A stretch of 64,000 bases of DNA from contig JAFWDQ010000006.1 in assembly GCA_017516065.1 (NCBI GenBank), positions 62,001-126,000 on the forward strand, given 5' to 3'. The stretch comes from Oscillospiraceae bacterium (GTDB lineage Bacteria; Bacillota; Clostridia; Oscillospirales; Oscillospiraceae). This document shows positions 53,575 through 62,544 of this stretch, piece by piece; position 1 is the stretch's first letter; each line of letters opens with the position of its first letter. Under the pieces are notes generated by a model. The model was not told the DNA's origin. It was given only the letters and a program-made list of their open reading frames with translations, and did no database searches. The position numbers were made by a program, and so were the translations under genes.

Positions 53575-53727
53575 ATGGGTTGTTGTAACAACAATTGGGG
53601 CGGCAGCAATTGCCTGTGGATCATCCTCATTCTCATCATCCTCTTCGGCTGCGGCGGCTGCGGCAATGGCTGCAATAACGGCTGCAATAACAGCTGTGAC
53701 TGCGGCTGCAGCGGCTGCGGCTGCTGA
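53575..53727 (+). CDS. Cysteine-rich YjcZ-like small membrane protein
   Basis: 50 residues from the ATG at 53575, with AGGAGG ten bases upstream. MGCCNNNWGGSNC, one membrane helix (LWIILILIILFG) and a tail of CGN, CNN and CDC repeats; 12 of 50 residues are Cys. Size and layout resemble YjcZ-family spore proteins, but the high Cys content is unusual and could serve disulfide or metal cross-linking. The SigK-like promoter fits a spore coat role. A hairpin terminator follows. Confidence 0.75.
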   Translation: MGCCNNNWGGSNCLWIILILIILFGCGGCGNGCNNGCNNSCDCGCSGCGC

Positions 53728-53736
53728 ATCAACAAG

Positions 53737-53767
53737 AAAACACCCGGTCAGGCGACCGGGTGTTTTT
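53737..53767. terminator. Terminator between the Cys-rich gene and dapL
   Basis: AAACACCCGGTC/GACCGGGTGTTT with T-runs on the plus strand; shared by convergent genes. Confidence 0.9.
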
Positions 53768-53784
53768 GTTTGATTATATGCCGA

Positions 53785-55005
53785 TCAACGGCCCAGAGCG
53801 ATGCGGATCCGGGTCATGGCCTGGGGGACCTTCTGGGGATCTCCGAAGGCGGAGAGCCGGAAATAGCCCTCACCGCAGGGACCGAAGCCGGCGCCGGGGG
53901 TCGTGACTACGCCGGCCTCCCGGAGCAGGAGGTCGAAGGTGTCCCAGGAGCTCATGCCGTTGGGGGTCTCGGCCCAGATATAGGGAGCGTTCCTGCCGCC
54001 GAACACGGTGAGCCCGGCATCCTCCAGACCCTGCCGGATCAGGGCGGCATTGTTGCGGTAGATCTCGATATTGGCCCGGATCTGGGCCTGACCCTCGGGG
54101 GTGTAGACGGCCTCTGCGCCGCGCTGCACCACATAGGCGGTCCCGTTGAATTTGGTGCACTGACGGCGGTTCCACATGGCCCGCAAAGACTGGCCGTGAC
54201 GTTCCAGAGCGGCCGGGATCACGGTATAGCCGCATCGGGTGCCTGTGAAGCCGGCCGTTTTGGAGAAGCTGCGAAATTCAATGGCGCAGTGCTCCGAGCC
54301 GGGGATCTCATAGATGCTGTGGGGGATGTTGGGATCGGTGATAAAGGCCTCGTAGGCTGCGTCAAAGAGCAGAATAGAGTCATGGTACAGGGCGTAATCC
54401 ACCCACTCTGCCAGCTGCTCCCGGGTGGCGGTGGTGCCGGTGGGATTGTTGGGAAAGCAGAGGTAGATGAGATCGGCCTTCTCTTTGGGCGGCGTGGGGA
54501 TAAAGCCGTTTTCCTTGACGCAGGACAGGTAGATGAGATTGGACCAGCGGCCGGTTTCGGAATCGTATTCCCCGGCCCGGCCCGCCATGGCGTTGGTGTC
54601 CACATAGACCGGATAGACAGGGTCACATACGGCCACCCGGTTATCTGCGTCAAAGAGATCCACGATATTGCCGCAGTCGCTCTTGGCACCGTCGCTGATA
54701 AAGATATCCGCAGCGGTGATACCGATGCCGAGGGAGGCAAAATCGTGCTCCACAATGGCGTCCCGAAGGAAGGCATAACCCTGCTCCGGTCCGTAGCCAC
54801 GGAAGGTGGCGGCTACGCCCATCTCCGCAACAGCCTTGGCCATGGCCTCCGTCACCGCAGGGACAAGGGGCAGGGTCACATCGCCGATGCCCAGTGAGAT
54901 GATCTCCCGGCCCATATGCTCCGAGGAAAATGCGGCGACCCGCCGTGCGATCTCGGAGAAAAGGTAGCTGCCGGGCATTTTTGCGTAATTTTCATTGAGC
55001 TTCAA
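53785..55005 (-). CDS. dapL: LL-diaminopimelate aminotransferase
   Basis: 406 residues. Start is a TTG at 55005 with AGGAG about ten bases upstream. Fold-type I PLP enzyme: [25 protein letters not shown] (a DapL-specific loop), [28 protein letters not shown] and the Schiff-base Lys in [17 protein letters not shown]. It converts tetrahydrodipicolinate directly to LL-diaminopimelate, avoiding succinyl or acetyl intermediates. Last gene of glnA-dapF-dapL. Confidence 0.95.
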   Translation of the reverse strand: MKLNENYAKMPGSYLFSEIARRVAAFSSEHMGREIISLGIGDVTLPLVPAVTEAMAKAVAEMGVAATFRGYGPEQGYAFLRDAIVEHDFASLGIGITAADIFISDGAKSDCGNIVDLFDADNRVAVCDPVYPVYVDTNAMAGRAGEYDSETGRWSNLIYLSCVKENGFIPTPPKEKADLIYLCFPNNPTGTTATREQLAEWVDYALYHDSILLFDAAYEAFITDPNIPHSIYEIPGSEHCAIEFRSFSKTAGFTGTRCGYTVIPAALERHGQSLRAMWNRRQCTKFNGTAYVVQRGAEAVYTPEGQAQIRANIEIYRNNAALIRQGLEDAGLTVFGGRNAPYIWAETPNGMSSWDTFDLLLREAGVVTTPGAGFGPCGEGYFRLSAFGDPQKVPQAMTRIRIALGR

Positions 55006-55030
55006 TGGTGAGATGCTCCTTTCTTTTGTG

Positions 55031-55813
55031 TCAGCAGGACCCGGTGAAGACCCGGGTCACGGGGCCGGTCAACAGGATATGACCGCTGTCGGATCGATAG
55101 GTAAGGACCAGCGTGCCGCCGGGCAGACGGACCTCCGCCTGAGGCGCGGCACGGCCCAGGATCAGGGCGGCGGCCAAAGCGGCGCAGGCACCGGTGCCGC
55201 AGGCCAGTGTTTCTCCGGTACCCCGTTCCCACACAAGCACCCGCAGCAGATCGGGGCGCAGGACCTGGACCAGCTCCAGATTGATGCCGCCGGGAAAGCG
55301 GGGGTGGTTTTGCAGGGCCGGGCCCAGACGGCGCAGAAGTCCGTCACAGTCAGAGAAAAGCACCGCGTGGGGATTGCCCATGGATACGGCGGTGAGGATA
55401 TGGACCTCGCCTCCGATCTCAAAAGGCTGCTCCGCCCAGAGAATCTCCGGTGCGCCCATATCCACCGTGGCGGAGACGATCTCGCCGTCCTCATAGCGGG
55501 GAAGGACCGACCGAAGGCCCGCGTCCGTTTCCACAGAGAAACGAGACAGTCTGGGCGTCAGGCCCCGGTCCACGGCGCAGCGGACGGCGCAGCGGATGCC
55601 GTTGCCGCACATGGCGGCCCGGGAGCCATCAGCGTTGAAGATGATCATGCGGAAATCCGCCGTATCGGACGTATCCAGCAGGAGCAGGCCGTCGGCCCCC
55701 ACGCCGGTATGTCTTGCGCAAAGACGGCGTGCCAGAGCAGCGGCGCCTTCTCCCGGCGGCGCGATCAGACAGATGAAGTCGTTGCTTGCGCCGTGGAGCT
55801 TGTCAAATGTCAA
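55031..55813 (-). CDS. dapF: Diaminopimelate epimerase
   Basis: 260 residues from a TTG at 55813 with GGAGG six bases upstream. The two catalytic cysteines are in [10 protein letters not shown] and LACGTGACA, in the two pseudo-symmetric halves. It converts LL- to meso-diaminopimelate for peptidoglycan and lysine. It sits directly before dapL in the transcript, so the two last steps to meso-DAP are joined. Confidence 0.94.
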   Translation of the reverse strand: MTFDKLHGASNDFICLIAPPGEGAAALARRLCARHTGVGADGLLLLDTSDTADFRMIIFNADGSRAAMCGNGIRCAVRCAVDRGLTPRLSRFSVETDAGLRSVLPRYEDGEIVSATVDMGAPEILWAEQPFEIGGEVHILTAVSMGNPHAVLFSDCDGLLRRLGPALQNHPRFPGGINLELVQVLRPDLLRVLVWERGTGETLACGTGACAALAAALILGRAAPQAEVRLPGGTLVLTYRSDSGHILLTGPVTRVFTGSC

Positions 55814-55864
55814 AGGCGGCCTCCGTACCGGATCGGAGGAGAGAACAGCCTCTCCGATCGGAAC

Positions 55865-57187
55865 TTAATAGGTGATCAGATATTTTTTCCGCTCCCAGTC
55901 GCTGACATAGGTGCGGTATTCATCCCAGTCCTTCAGCTTCGCGTCGATATATCGCTCCGTGATATGGGACCCAAGCGTGTCGCAGATCAGCTGATCTGCC
56001 TTCAAGGCCCGGATGGCGTCGGCAAGGGTCTCCGGCAGGTGTCCGATCCCGGCGGCCTCCCGCTCCTGATCGGTCATGGCGAAGATATTGCCGTCCACGG
56101 CGGGAGGCGGCGTCAGCTGGCGGCGGATACCGTCCAGACCGGCGGCCAGACACACGGCCAGGGCCAGATAGGGATTGCAGGAGGGATCCGGAGAGCGCAG
56201 CTCGATGCGGGTGCTGGGCCCACGGCTGGAGGGCACACGGACCAGGGGACTGCGGTTCCGGGCGGACCAGGCCACATAGCGGGGGGCCTCATAGCCGGAA
56301 GCCAGGCGCTTGTAAGAGTTGATCAGGGGGTTGGTTACTGCGGTGATGGCGCTGATATGTGCCAGCTGACCAGCCAAAAACTGGTAGGCGACAGGACTGA
56401 GACCATAGGTGTCGTCCTTCTGCTCAAAGCTGTTTACGCCGTCCCTGAACAGAGACATATTGATGTGCATGCCGGATCCGGCCTCCCCGAAGATCGGCTT
56501 CGGCATAAAGGTTGCGTGGAGTTTATGGCGCTGGGCCACGGTCTTGACGGCCAGCTTGAAGGTGACGATATTGTCGGCCGCCGTCAGAGCCTCGGCGTAT
56601 TTGAAGTCGATCTCATGCTGACCGGGGCCGCACTCGTGGTGGCTTGCCTCGATCTCAAAGCCCATCCTCTCCAGGGCCAGACAGATGTCCCGGCGGGCCA
56701 CGTCGCCGTGGTCCACGATGCCCCAGTCAAAGTATCCTGCCTCATCATGAGGCTGCAGGGTGGGCTTGCCGTTCTCATCGGTCTGGAACAGGAAGAATTC
56801 ACACTCGGAGCCTACGTAGAAGGTGAAGCCCATCTCGGCGGCCTGCTGGGTGACCCGCCGGAGAATATAGCGGGGGTCGCCGGTGAAGGGGGTGTTTTCC
56901 GGTGTGAAGATGTCGCAGATGAGCCGGGCGACCCGGCCATGTTTGTTGTGCCAGGGGAGGATCGTGTAGCTGTCCAGATCCGGATGCAGATACTGGTCGG
57001 ACTCCTCGATACGGACAAAACCCTCGATGGAGGAGCCGTCGAACATGCACTTTCCGGAAAGGGCCTTATCAAGTTGTGACTGGCTGATGGTCACGTTTTT
57101 CGGCTGGCCGAAAATATCGGTGAATTGCAGGCGGATAAACTGAATGTCGTTTTCCTTGGTCAGCGCAATGATCTCCTCTTTTGTCAT
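55865..57187 (-). CDS. glnA: Glutamine synthetase, type I
   Basis: 440 residues; GAGGGAGG precedes the ATG. N-terminal GlnA beta-grasp domain and the catalytic domain with KCMFDGSSIEGFVRIEESD, GSECEFFLF, HHECGPGQHEIDF, GSGMHINMS and NRSPLVRVP. Length fits the GSI-alpha form found in Firmicutes, which is feedback-inhibited by glutamine rather than adenylylated. It makes glutamine from glutamate and ammonia. First gene of the operon with dapF and dapL. Confidence 0.96.
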   Translation of the reverse strand: MTKEEIIALTKENDIQFIRLQFTDIFGQPKNVTISQSQLDKALSGKCMFDGSSIEGFVRIEESDQYLHPDLDSYTILPWHNKHGRVARLICDIFTPENTPFTGDPRYILRRVTQQAAEMGFTFYVGSECEFFLFQTDENGKPTLQPHDEAGYFDWGIVDHGDVARRDICLALERMGFEIEASHHECGPGQHEIDFKYAEALTAADNIVTFKLAVKTVAQRHKLHATFMPKPIFGEAGSGMHINMSLFRDGVNSFEQKDDTYGLSPVAYQFLAGQLAHISAITAVTNPLINSYKRLASGYEAPRYVAWSARNRSPLVRVPSSRGPSTRIELRSPDPSCNPYLALAVCLAAGLDGIRRQLTPPPAVDGNIFAMTDQEREAAGIGHLPETLADAIRALKADQLICDTLGSHITERYIDAKLKDWDEYRTYVSDWERKKYLITY

Positions 57188-57219
57188 GGGCGGGTGCCTC
57201 CCTCTTCAAATCTATGTGT

Positions 57220-57250
57220 TCTGCGCAGGCGCTATGTCTGCCGGCGCAGA
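57220..57250. other. Hairpin in the glnA leader
   Basis: TCTGCGC-A-GGC and GCC-G-GCGCAGA pair around a 9-base loop, about 30 bases before the glnA start. Possible regulatory or stabilising structure. Confidence 0.35.
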
Positions 57251-57276
57251 GGTGCGGACCTACAGATTTAATTTTT

Positions 57277-57305
57277 ATTATAACAAAGCGCAAAACGGAA
57301 ATCAA
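57277..57305 (-). promoter_or_regulatory. glnA promoter
   Basis: Minus-strand TTGATT (57305-57300), 17-base spacer, TATAAT (57282-57277). Confidence 0.75.
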
Positions 57306-57346
57306 TGCCGCGACATGAAAAGTCCTGGTATTCCGAAAAACTTCTC

Positions 57347-57393
57347 TTAACGGACAGACGGACATGCCCGCGGGCGTGTCCATCTGTCCGTTA
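57347..57393. terminator. Long inverted repeat between the Imm32-like gene and glnA
   Basis: A 23-bp stem (TTAACGGACAGA side) with one mismatch and one G-U pair, loop of 2 bases. It probably ends the Imm32-like transcript; no ideal T-run. Confidence 0.55.
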
Positions 57394-57430
57394 AAATTCT
57401 GCAGTATTCACATGTGCCGGATACTCGGAG

Positions 57431-57640
57431 TCACTCTGTCCGTTCAATAATCAGTTCTGCCGAGCCTTCTTCAAGGGAATTGTTTTCATCGTAATGAATA
57501 TGGCTTCCCTGCGTTTCCTTCGCCAGGGCAGCCAACTGCTCTGCCAGAGAGAGCAGGCCCTCTCTGTTGGCGGAAACGACAGCCGTACCCCGATCGACCC
57601 GCACGCTGATCTTGAATCCATCTTCCCATTTTATCTTCAT
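57431..57640 (-). CDS. Imm32-like immunity protein
   Basis: 69 residues from the ATG at 57640 (GAGGGT upstream). The longer frame to 57700 would start inside the promoter. Core VSANREGLLSLAEQLAALAKE and the C-terminal HIHYDENNSLEEGSAELIIER match the Imm32 immunity family of polymorphic toxin systems. No toxin gene lies beside it, so it is an orphan or serves another role. Confidence 0.55.
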   Translation of the reverse strand: MKIKWEDGFKISVRVDRGTAVVSANREGLLSLAEQLAALAKETQGSHIHYDENNSLEEGSAELIIERTE

Positions 57641-57672
57641 AACAAGACCCTCACAGACCCAGATTAAAACAG

Positions 57673-57700
57673 ATTGTATCATCGTTTTTCCCACGGTCAA
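57673..57700 (-). promoter_or_regulatory. Promoter of the Imm32-like gene
   Basis: Minus-strand TTGACC (57700-57695), 16-base spacer, TACAAT (57678-57673). Confidence 0.55.
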
Positions 57701-57718
57701 TCCCGGCCGAACAAATAT

Positions 57719-57763
57719 AACCCACCATGATACCTTCTCCGGAAAGGGATATCACCGTGGGTT
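57719..57763 (-). terminator. Hairpin after the GNAT gene
   Basis: AACCCAC-TGATA stem with complement (12 of 14 pairs) and a 17-base loop. Confidence 0.6.
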
Positions 57764-57785
57764 ATCGTTCCTTTTCCAAGCAAAA

Positions 57786-58280
57786 CTACAGGACGTGATA
57801 GTGGGGGATAATGTCCTCATAACTGCCGTCGTCGTGACGGAACCCACCGGGGATGACCCCCAGCTGCACAAATCCAAGCTTCTCATACAGGTGCAGGGCG
57901 CTGTGGTTGGACACGGCCACGGCGTTGAACTGCAGAATACGAAAACCGAGAGCTTTCGCCTGTTCCATGCAGTGGCGGACCAGAGCCTCGCCGATATGCT
58001 GTCCCCGCAAGTCCTTCCGCACGGCGTAGCTGGCGTTGCAGATATGGCCGCAGCGGCCGACATTGTTGGGGTGCAGAATATACAGCCCCACCACCGCGCC
58101 GGTGTCCCGGTCGCAGGCGACGCCGGTAAAGGACTGACCGGCAAAGAAGTCGCGGCCGGTGGTCTCAGGCTCCAGGATCTCCGTCTGGGGGAACGCAGCG
58201 GCATCCTCCACTACGGTGTTCCAGATTTCCGTTATGACAGCCAGATCGGCCTGTTCGTATTCGCGCACAAAAAGATCCAT
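57786..58280 (-). CDS. GNAT-family acetyltransferase
   Basis: 164 residues. GNAT fold: FVREYEQADLAVITEIWN, VGLYILHP, the acetyl-CoA pyrophosphate loop RKDLRGQHIGEALV and the C-terminal NHSALHLYEKLGFVQLG. Similar to phosphinothricin acetyltransferase-like N-acetyltransferases acting on amino acids. AAGGAG precedes the ATG. Substrate unknown. Confidence 0.88.
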   Translation of the reverse strand: MDLFVREYEQADLAVITEIWNTVVEDAAAFPQTEILEPETTGRDFFAGQSFTGVACDRDTGAVVGLYILHPNNVGRCGHICNASYAVRKDLRGQHIGEALVRHCMEQAKALGFRILQFNAVAVSNHSALHLYEKLGFVQLGVIPGGFRHDDGSYEDIIPHYHVL

Positions 58281-58306
58281 TGTACTGTCTCCTTACACCA
58301 TACTGT

Positions 58307-59443
58307 TTAAACGACGCCGTTGGCCTCCAGGATGCGGCTTACCTCTGCGGCGATCCGGCGCCAGTCAAAGACCTGGGCGAAGTGCCGCCGATCCTCGCTG
58401 ATGTGGTTGCCGGGATCTGTCAGCACCTTGCGGCAGGCGGCGGCAAATTCCGAATTGGAACGGACGGGAATGGTGAACTCAGACAGAAGTGCCGGCTGAT
58501 TGGGCTCCGTCACCAGCACCATGGGCTTGCCGGTGGACAAGGCTTCCAGCACGGAGGACGGGATCAGGTCCGGGACGGCCGCGGCGGGAGTGTTCAGCTG
58601 GAAAAACAGATCGAAGTGAGCTGCATACTCCGCCACCCGGGAGGAGCTGCGGCAGGGGAGCACGAGAACGTTCGGCATCCTGTGCAGAGTGTTGGGTACC
58701 ACGCTGTCGTTCCAGCGTCCGGTAAGGACAAAGGTCCAGTCCTGCCGCAGGGATGCCGCGTGAATCAGGGGGGAGAAATTCGTCCGGGAGGTCAGCGTGC
58801 CGGTGGAACCGAGAATGGGTCCGGAGACGTTGAAGAGTTCATGGGGAAAAGCTGCGGCATTTTCACCGGCCTGGGCGTAGAGCCTGCAGTCGGCACCGTC
58901 GGGAATCAGCGCCATGTTCAGGGCTTCCACATCCTTGAGATTTTTCAGCTCGTTGGCAAGGGAAGGGGTGGCGGCCAGGATCACGTCGGAATACTGCACA
59001 AGGGACAGGTGCATCCGCGACGGATAGGGGTACCGGTTGGAGTAGTCGTACACGGTGCAGCACACATCCAGCTCCCTGGCGACGTCGGCATAGAAAGGCG
59101 AGGAGACCCACAGGGCCGCAGAGCGGAAGCCGTGAGCCGCCATTCGGCTCCGGATATACCGGACCATGGTCCTGGTATTGGCGCTCCGGTTCAGCTTTGT
59201 AGAGGGCCAGATGGGAGGCAGGGGGCAGGCGTAGATATTGGACCGGATCATGCGCTCACGGGGCTTTTTGGAGTAGCGGTTCCGGGAGGCGTGGGTGGAC
59301 ATTTTCTTCTTGCGGGATGCAGGCAGATGCAGCGGCGGCTCAAAGTACAGGATCTCCGCATCATCGATCCGGGTGAGCAGCTGCTGTGTTCGGCCCATAA
59401 ATTTGGTCCAGGGCTCGGCCCCGAGGCATACGATCTGTTTCAA
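58307..59443 (-). CDS. Glycosyltransferase (GT4-like)
   Basis: 378 residues from a TTG at 59443 with GGAGG nine bases upstream; a longer frame to 59623 runs through non-coding sequence. The N-terminal half is basic and unusual, the C-terminal half has GT-B features (ILGSTGTLTSRTNFSPLIHAA, VVPNTLHRMPNV, DLIPSSVLEALSTGKPMV). It probably uses a nucleotide sugar in wall or surface polymer synthesis. It follows the GT4-CsaB fusion gene by 64 bases, so the two are likely one transcript. Confidence 0.82.
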   Translation of the reverse strand: MKQIVCLGAEPWTKFMGRTQQLLTRIDDAEILYFEPPLHLPASRKKKMSTHASRNRYSKKPRERMIRSNIYACPLPPIWPSTKLNRSANTRTMVRYIRSRMAAHGFRSAALWVSSPFYADVARELDVCCTVYDYSNRYPYPSRMHLSLVQYSDVILAATPSLANELKNLKDVEALNMALIPDGADCRLYAQAGENAAAFPHELFNVSGPILGSTGTLTSRTNFSPLIHAASLRQDWTFVLTGRWNDSVVPNTLHRMPNVLVLPCRSSSRVAEYAAHFDLFFQLNTPAAAVPDLIPSSVLEALSTGKPMVLVTEPNQPALLSEFTIPVRSNSEFAAACRKVLTDPGNHISEDRRHFAQVFDWRRIAAEVSRILEANGVV

Positions 59444-59507
59444 AACGGACGACCTCCCGTCTGGGAATAAGTGTGTTAAAGCTGGAACTGCCGCAGCGGC
59501 AGAGTGC

Positions 59508-61733
59508 TCACAGCCCCAGCAGCCGGCGGGCGGCGGAGGAATTTTCCTGCTCCAGCGTCCGGAGACGTTCCAGCGCAGACTGACAGAACTCCGGGTCCCC
59601 GCTGCGCCGGTAGGCGGCGTCAATATCGGCCTTCAGCCCCTCCAGAGAAAGGGCGTCCAGCTTTTCATAGAGAGGCTCTCCGATGGTATCCAGAAAGGAA
59701 CTGACCTTTGGATCATAGACAATGCCGATGACAGGGACACCCTGAGCGGCAGAAAAAACAAGGGCGTGAAGGCGCATGGACAGCACGATCTTCATCCTGG
59801 ACAGGGCGCCGATGGTGCGTTCAAAGGTGCCGATGCGATCGACGATATGGCAGGGCGCCTTCATATAGGAGGCCACCGTGTGGGCGGCGGGATCGTCCAC
59901 CGCCCGCTCCAGCGGCAGGAAGACGGGGAATAGGCCGTAGGTCTCCCAGGCGTAGTCCGCCGCGGCAGCGATGACGGGCGCTTTGGCCTCAAAGCCCGGC
60001 CAGCGCCGCATAGACAGGCCGATATAGCTGCCCTCGGGGTCCAGACCCCATCGGCGGAACATACCGTCCACCGTCTGTCGGGGTGCCGCGGGCAGCGTCA
60101 CCGTGGGGTCGGCGGCAAGGGTGATCTCAGGTACCGTAACGCCCATGGAGGCCAGATCCTGCATGGAGTGGGGATCCCGGAGTGTGATGACGTCTACGCA
60201 GCGGTTGAGGGTCTTCGCCGTCCGTCTGCGGTCCGCTTTCTGCTGGATGGGGCCAATGCCGCAGCCGAACATCTGGATCCTGCAGCCGACGCGGTGGGCC
60301 CGACGGAGGGTATGCAGATAAAACCAAAGGGACCGGCGGCTGGTGACGTTCTGCATCAGACTGCCGCCGCCGTTGATATACAGCACGGACCGGCGCATCT
60401 GCCGGGACCAGGCCGGAGAGAAAAAGGTGTAGACCGCCGGGACCCGATACAAATACTGTGTTTCTCTGGGGCGGCGGGACATGACGCAGAGAGGCATGTC
60501 CGGGTCAAGAGCCTGCATCTCGGCAAGAATGGCAGCAAGGATGGCATCATCGCCGGCATTGCGCCGCCCGTAGGCGCCGCAGATCACCGCACCGTCCCGG
60601 TCCCGGTTCTGTGCCCGGTCACGGCGGCGCAGAACGGTCTCATAAATCTCCCGCTGGCGCCGACAGGTGCTCTCCAGAGAAAAGTCCCGGACGGCGCGGT
60701 CATGGAGCTGACGGCCCAGAAGCTCCCGGAGCGCCGGATCAGCTGCCATGCGGGAGAGATGCGCCCCCAGCAGCTTATCGTCCCCGGCGGGGAAGAGCAG
60801 GCCGTGGACGCCGTCGTCGATGAGATAAGGCACGCCGCCTACCTGAGAACTGATGGTAGGCAGAGAGTAGCGGGCGCCCTCGGTAAGGACATAGGGGAAG
60901 GTCTCGGAGAGAGACGTGAGTACGTTGATATCCACCGCGTCATAGAACGCGTCCATGTCTGTCACCCACCCGGCAAAGCACACCCGGTCGGCGATATGGA
61001 GGGAGGCGGCCAGCTGCTCCAGCTCCTGCCGCTGTTTGCCGTCGCCGGCGATGAGCAGATACAGGTTGGGACAGTGGTCGGCGATGTTGTGCATGGCCCG
61101 CAGGAGGGTCGGTACGTCCTTGACGGGATCAAGACGGCCCGCAAGACCTGCCACGACGGCGTCAGGCGGCACGTCCAGACCGAAGGAACGGCGCAGAGCC
61201 TGCCTGTCAGGGTGGCTGACAGGGGGCTGAAAATCAAGACCGTTGTAAATCGAATAGAGCCGCGCCGGGGAAAACCGGCGGCGGATAAGGGTGTCCACCA
61301 TGGCGTCGGACACACCGATCAGGCTGTCCATCCTCCGCAGGGCCCTGGCATTGATGACGCCGTAGGTCAGGCGGCCGAAAGGCCGTCCCAGATAGTCCAG
61401 CTTGTAGTCGCTGTGGACGGTGCTGATGACGGGGCCGCGGAAGGAGCGGCGCAGCAGCGCACCCATCATATTGCCCCGGGAGCCGTGGCAGTGGACGATA
61501 TCGAAGTCGCCCTCACGAATGCACTGCCGCAGCTCGCGCATGGACTGATTGAGACTGCGGTGATCGATCACACGGGTGGGGATGCCGATCTCAGCAGCTT
61601 CCTGAGCGAAGGCGCCGTCCCTGAAGCAGATGAGCAGAACGTTGTCCGTCCGGCTCAAGTGCCGCAGGATGGAAAAGATATGGGTTTTTGCGCCGCCGCT
61701 GTCGCCGCCGCTGATTAAATGGACAATATTCAT
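59508..61733 (-). CDS. csaB: Fusion of GT4 glycosyltransferase and CsaB polysaccharide pyruvyl transferase
   Basis: 741 residues from the ATG at 61733. Residues about 1-385 form a GT4 (GT-B) enzyme: VHLISGGDSGGAKTH, VHCHGSRGN, AGRLDPVKDVPTLL and SETFPYVLTEGARYSLPTISSQVGGVP with the conserved E-x7-E region. Residues about 395-741 form a CsaB-type pyruvyl transferase: CGAYGRRNAGDDAILAAI, GGGSLMQNVTSRRSLWFY, MFGCGIGPIQ, LRDPHSMQ and MRLHALVFSAAQGVPVIG. CsaB adds ketal pyruvate to a wall glycan; SLH domains bind this group. The fusion could couple chain assembly and pyruvylation. It has its own promoter. Confidence 0.9.
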   Translation of the reverse strand: MNIVHLISGGDSGGAKTHIFSILRHLSRTDNVLLICFRDGAFAQEAAEIGIPTRVIDHRSLNQSMRELRQCIREGDFDIVHCHGSRGNMMGALLRRSFRGPVISTVHSDYKLDYLGRPFGRLTYGVINARALRRMDSLIGVSDAMVDTLIRRRFSPARLYSIYNGLDFQPPVSHPDRQALRRSFGLDVPPDAVVAGLAGRLDPVKDVPTLLRAMHNIADHCPNLYLLIAGDGKQRQELEQLAASLHIADRVCFAGWVTDMDAFYDAVDINVLTSLSETFPYVLTEGARYSLPTISSQVGGVPYLIDDGVHGLLFPAGDDKLLGAHLSRMAADPALRELLGRQLHDRAVRDFSLESTCRRQREIYETVLRRRDRAQNRDRDGAVICGAYGRRNAGDDAILAAILAEMQALDPDMPLCVMSRRPRETQYLYRVPAVYTFFSPAWSRQMRRSVLYINGGGSLMQNVTSRRSLWFYLHTLRRAHRVGCRIQMFGCGIGPIQQKADRRRTAKTLNRCVDVITLRDPHSMQDLASMGVTVPEITLAADPTVTLPAAPRQTVDGMFRRWGLDPEGSYIGLSMRRWPGFEAKAPVIAAAADYAWETYGLFPVFLPLERAVDDPAAHTVASYMKAPCHIVDRIGTFERTIGALSRMKIVLSMRLHALVFSAAQGVPVIGIVYDPKVSSFLDTIGEPLYEKLDALSLEGLKADIDAAYRRSGDPEFCQSALERLRTLEQENSSAARRLLGL

Positions 61734-61796
61734 CAAGTCATCCCCATTAAACCAAGATGAAAATCGGAAATATCGGGATTTGCACAAAATTTAGGC

Positions 61797-61825
61797 TTGT
61801 ACAAATGGGAAAACTGTTATACAAT
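61797..61825 (+). promoter_or_regulatory. Promoter for the DUF4330 gene
   Basis: TTGTAC (61797-61802), 17-base spacer, TACAAT (61820-61825), about 150 bases before the ATG. Confidence 0.6.
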
Positions 61826-61893
61826 AAACCGAAAGCCGTTACAAAGGGAAACGGGAACGCTCCCGCCTTATGGCGAAAAAACACGCCTTGCAC

Positions 61894-61922
61894 ATTATAC
61901 AATGACAGGGCGATAAAATCAA
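61894..61922 (-). promoter_or_regulatory. Promoter for the GT4-CsaB gene
   Basis: Minus-strand TTGATT (61922-61917), 17-base spacer, TATAAT (61899-61894), with a roughly 160-base leader. Confidence 0.65.
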
Positions 61923-61973
61923 GGGAACTGCCGGAGAAATCGGGAATCGAGCGGAAGAAAGGAGCCGTCTGAC

Positions 61974-62498
61974 ATGAAGGGTTTGGATGAGAGAGGCCGT
62001 ATCGGAGGTAAATTGAATCTGATCGACCTGATCATTATCGTGATTGTGGTGATTGCCGTTGTCGTGGCGGTGCGGATGGTCCGCTCGGAGACCAACGCAG
62101 GCGGAGGCACCGTGGATATGACCTTTACCGTGCTGGTGGAAGGGATCCAGGAAGAGACCTATCAATCCGCCGCCGAACACATCCCGTCCCAGCTTATTGC
62201 CTCCGGCAGCTATGTGGACGCCTATGTGACGGACGTGAAAATGCTGCCCCACACCGTTTATATGATTGACGAGAACTGGAATAGAGTTGCCGCTATGGAC
62301 AGTGATCTGGTGGATGCGCTGTTCACCGTGGAGGCCACCGTACCCAGAGAGGCCGTTCAGCTCAACACCCTGGGGACCCAGGAGATCCGTATCGGTAAGA
62401 TCCACTATCTCAAGACGGCATATTTTGAGTTCAATGGTACCATCTACACCGCCGAATGGGACGGTCTGCCGCCCACCAGCGAACTGCCGGCGGCTTAA
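61974..62498 (+). CDS. DUF4330 protein
   Basis: 174 residues. The N-terminal GRIGGKLNLIDLIIIVIVVIAVVVAV helix defines DUF4330; an extracytoplasmic beta-rich domain follows (FTVLVEGIQEETY, GTQEIRIGKIHYL). AAAGGAG precedes the ATG. Often found next to glycan genes in clostridia; it lies divergently beside the GT4-CsaB gene. Function unknown. Confidence 0.85.
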   Translation: MKGLDERGRIGGKLNLIDLIIIVIVVIAVVVAVRMVRSETNAGGGTVDMTFTVLVEGIQEETYQSAAEHIPSQLIASGSYVDAYVTDVKMLPHTVYMIDENWNRVAAMDSDLVDALFTVEATVPREAVQLNTLGTQEIRIGKIHYLKTAYFEFNGTIYTAEWDGLPPTSELPAA

Positions 62499-62510
62499 AA
62501 TAACCCTTAC

Positions 62511-62544
62511 AGGGCCTGCTGTTATTTTGGCAGCAGGCCCTTTT
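62511..62544. terminator. Terminator between DUF4330 and EamA genes
   Basis: AGGGCCTGCTG/CAGCAGGCCCT stem, 9-base loop, TTTT on the plus strand. It overlaps the EamA stop region. Confidence 0.85.
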
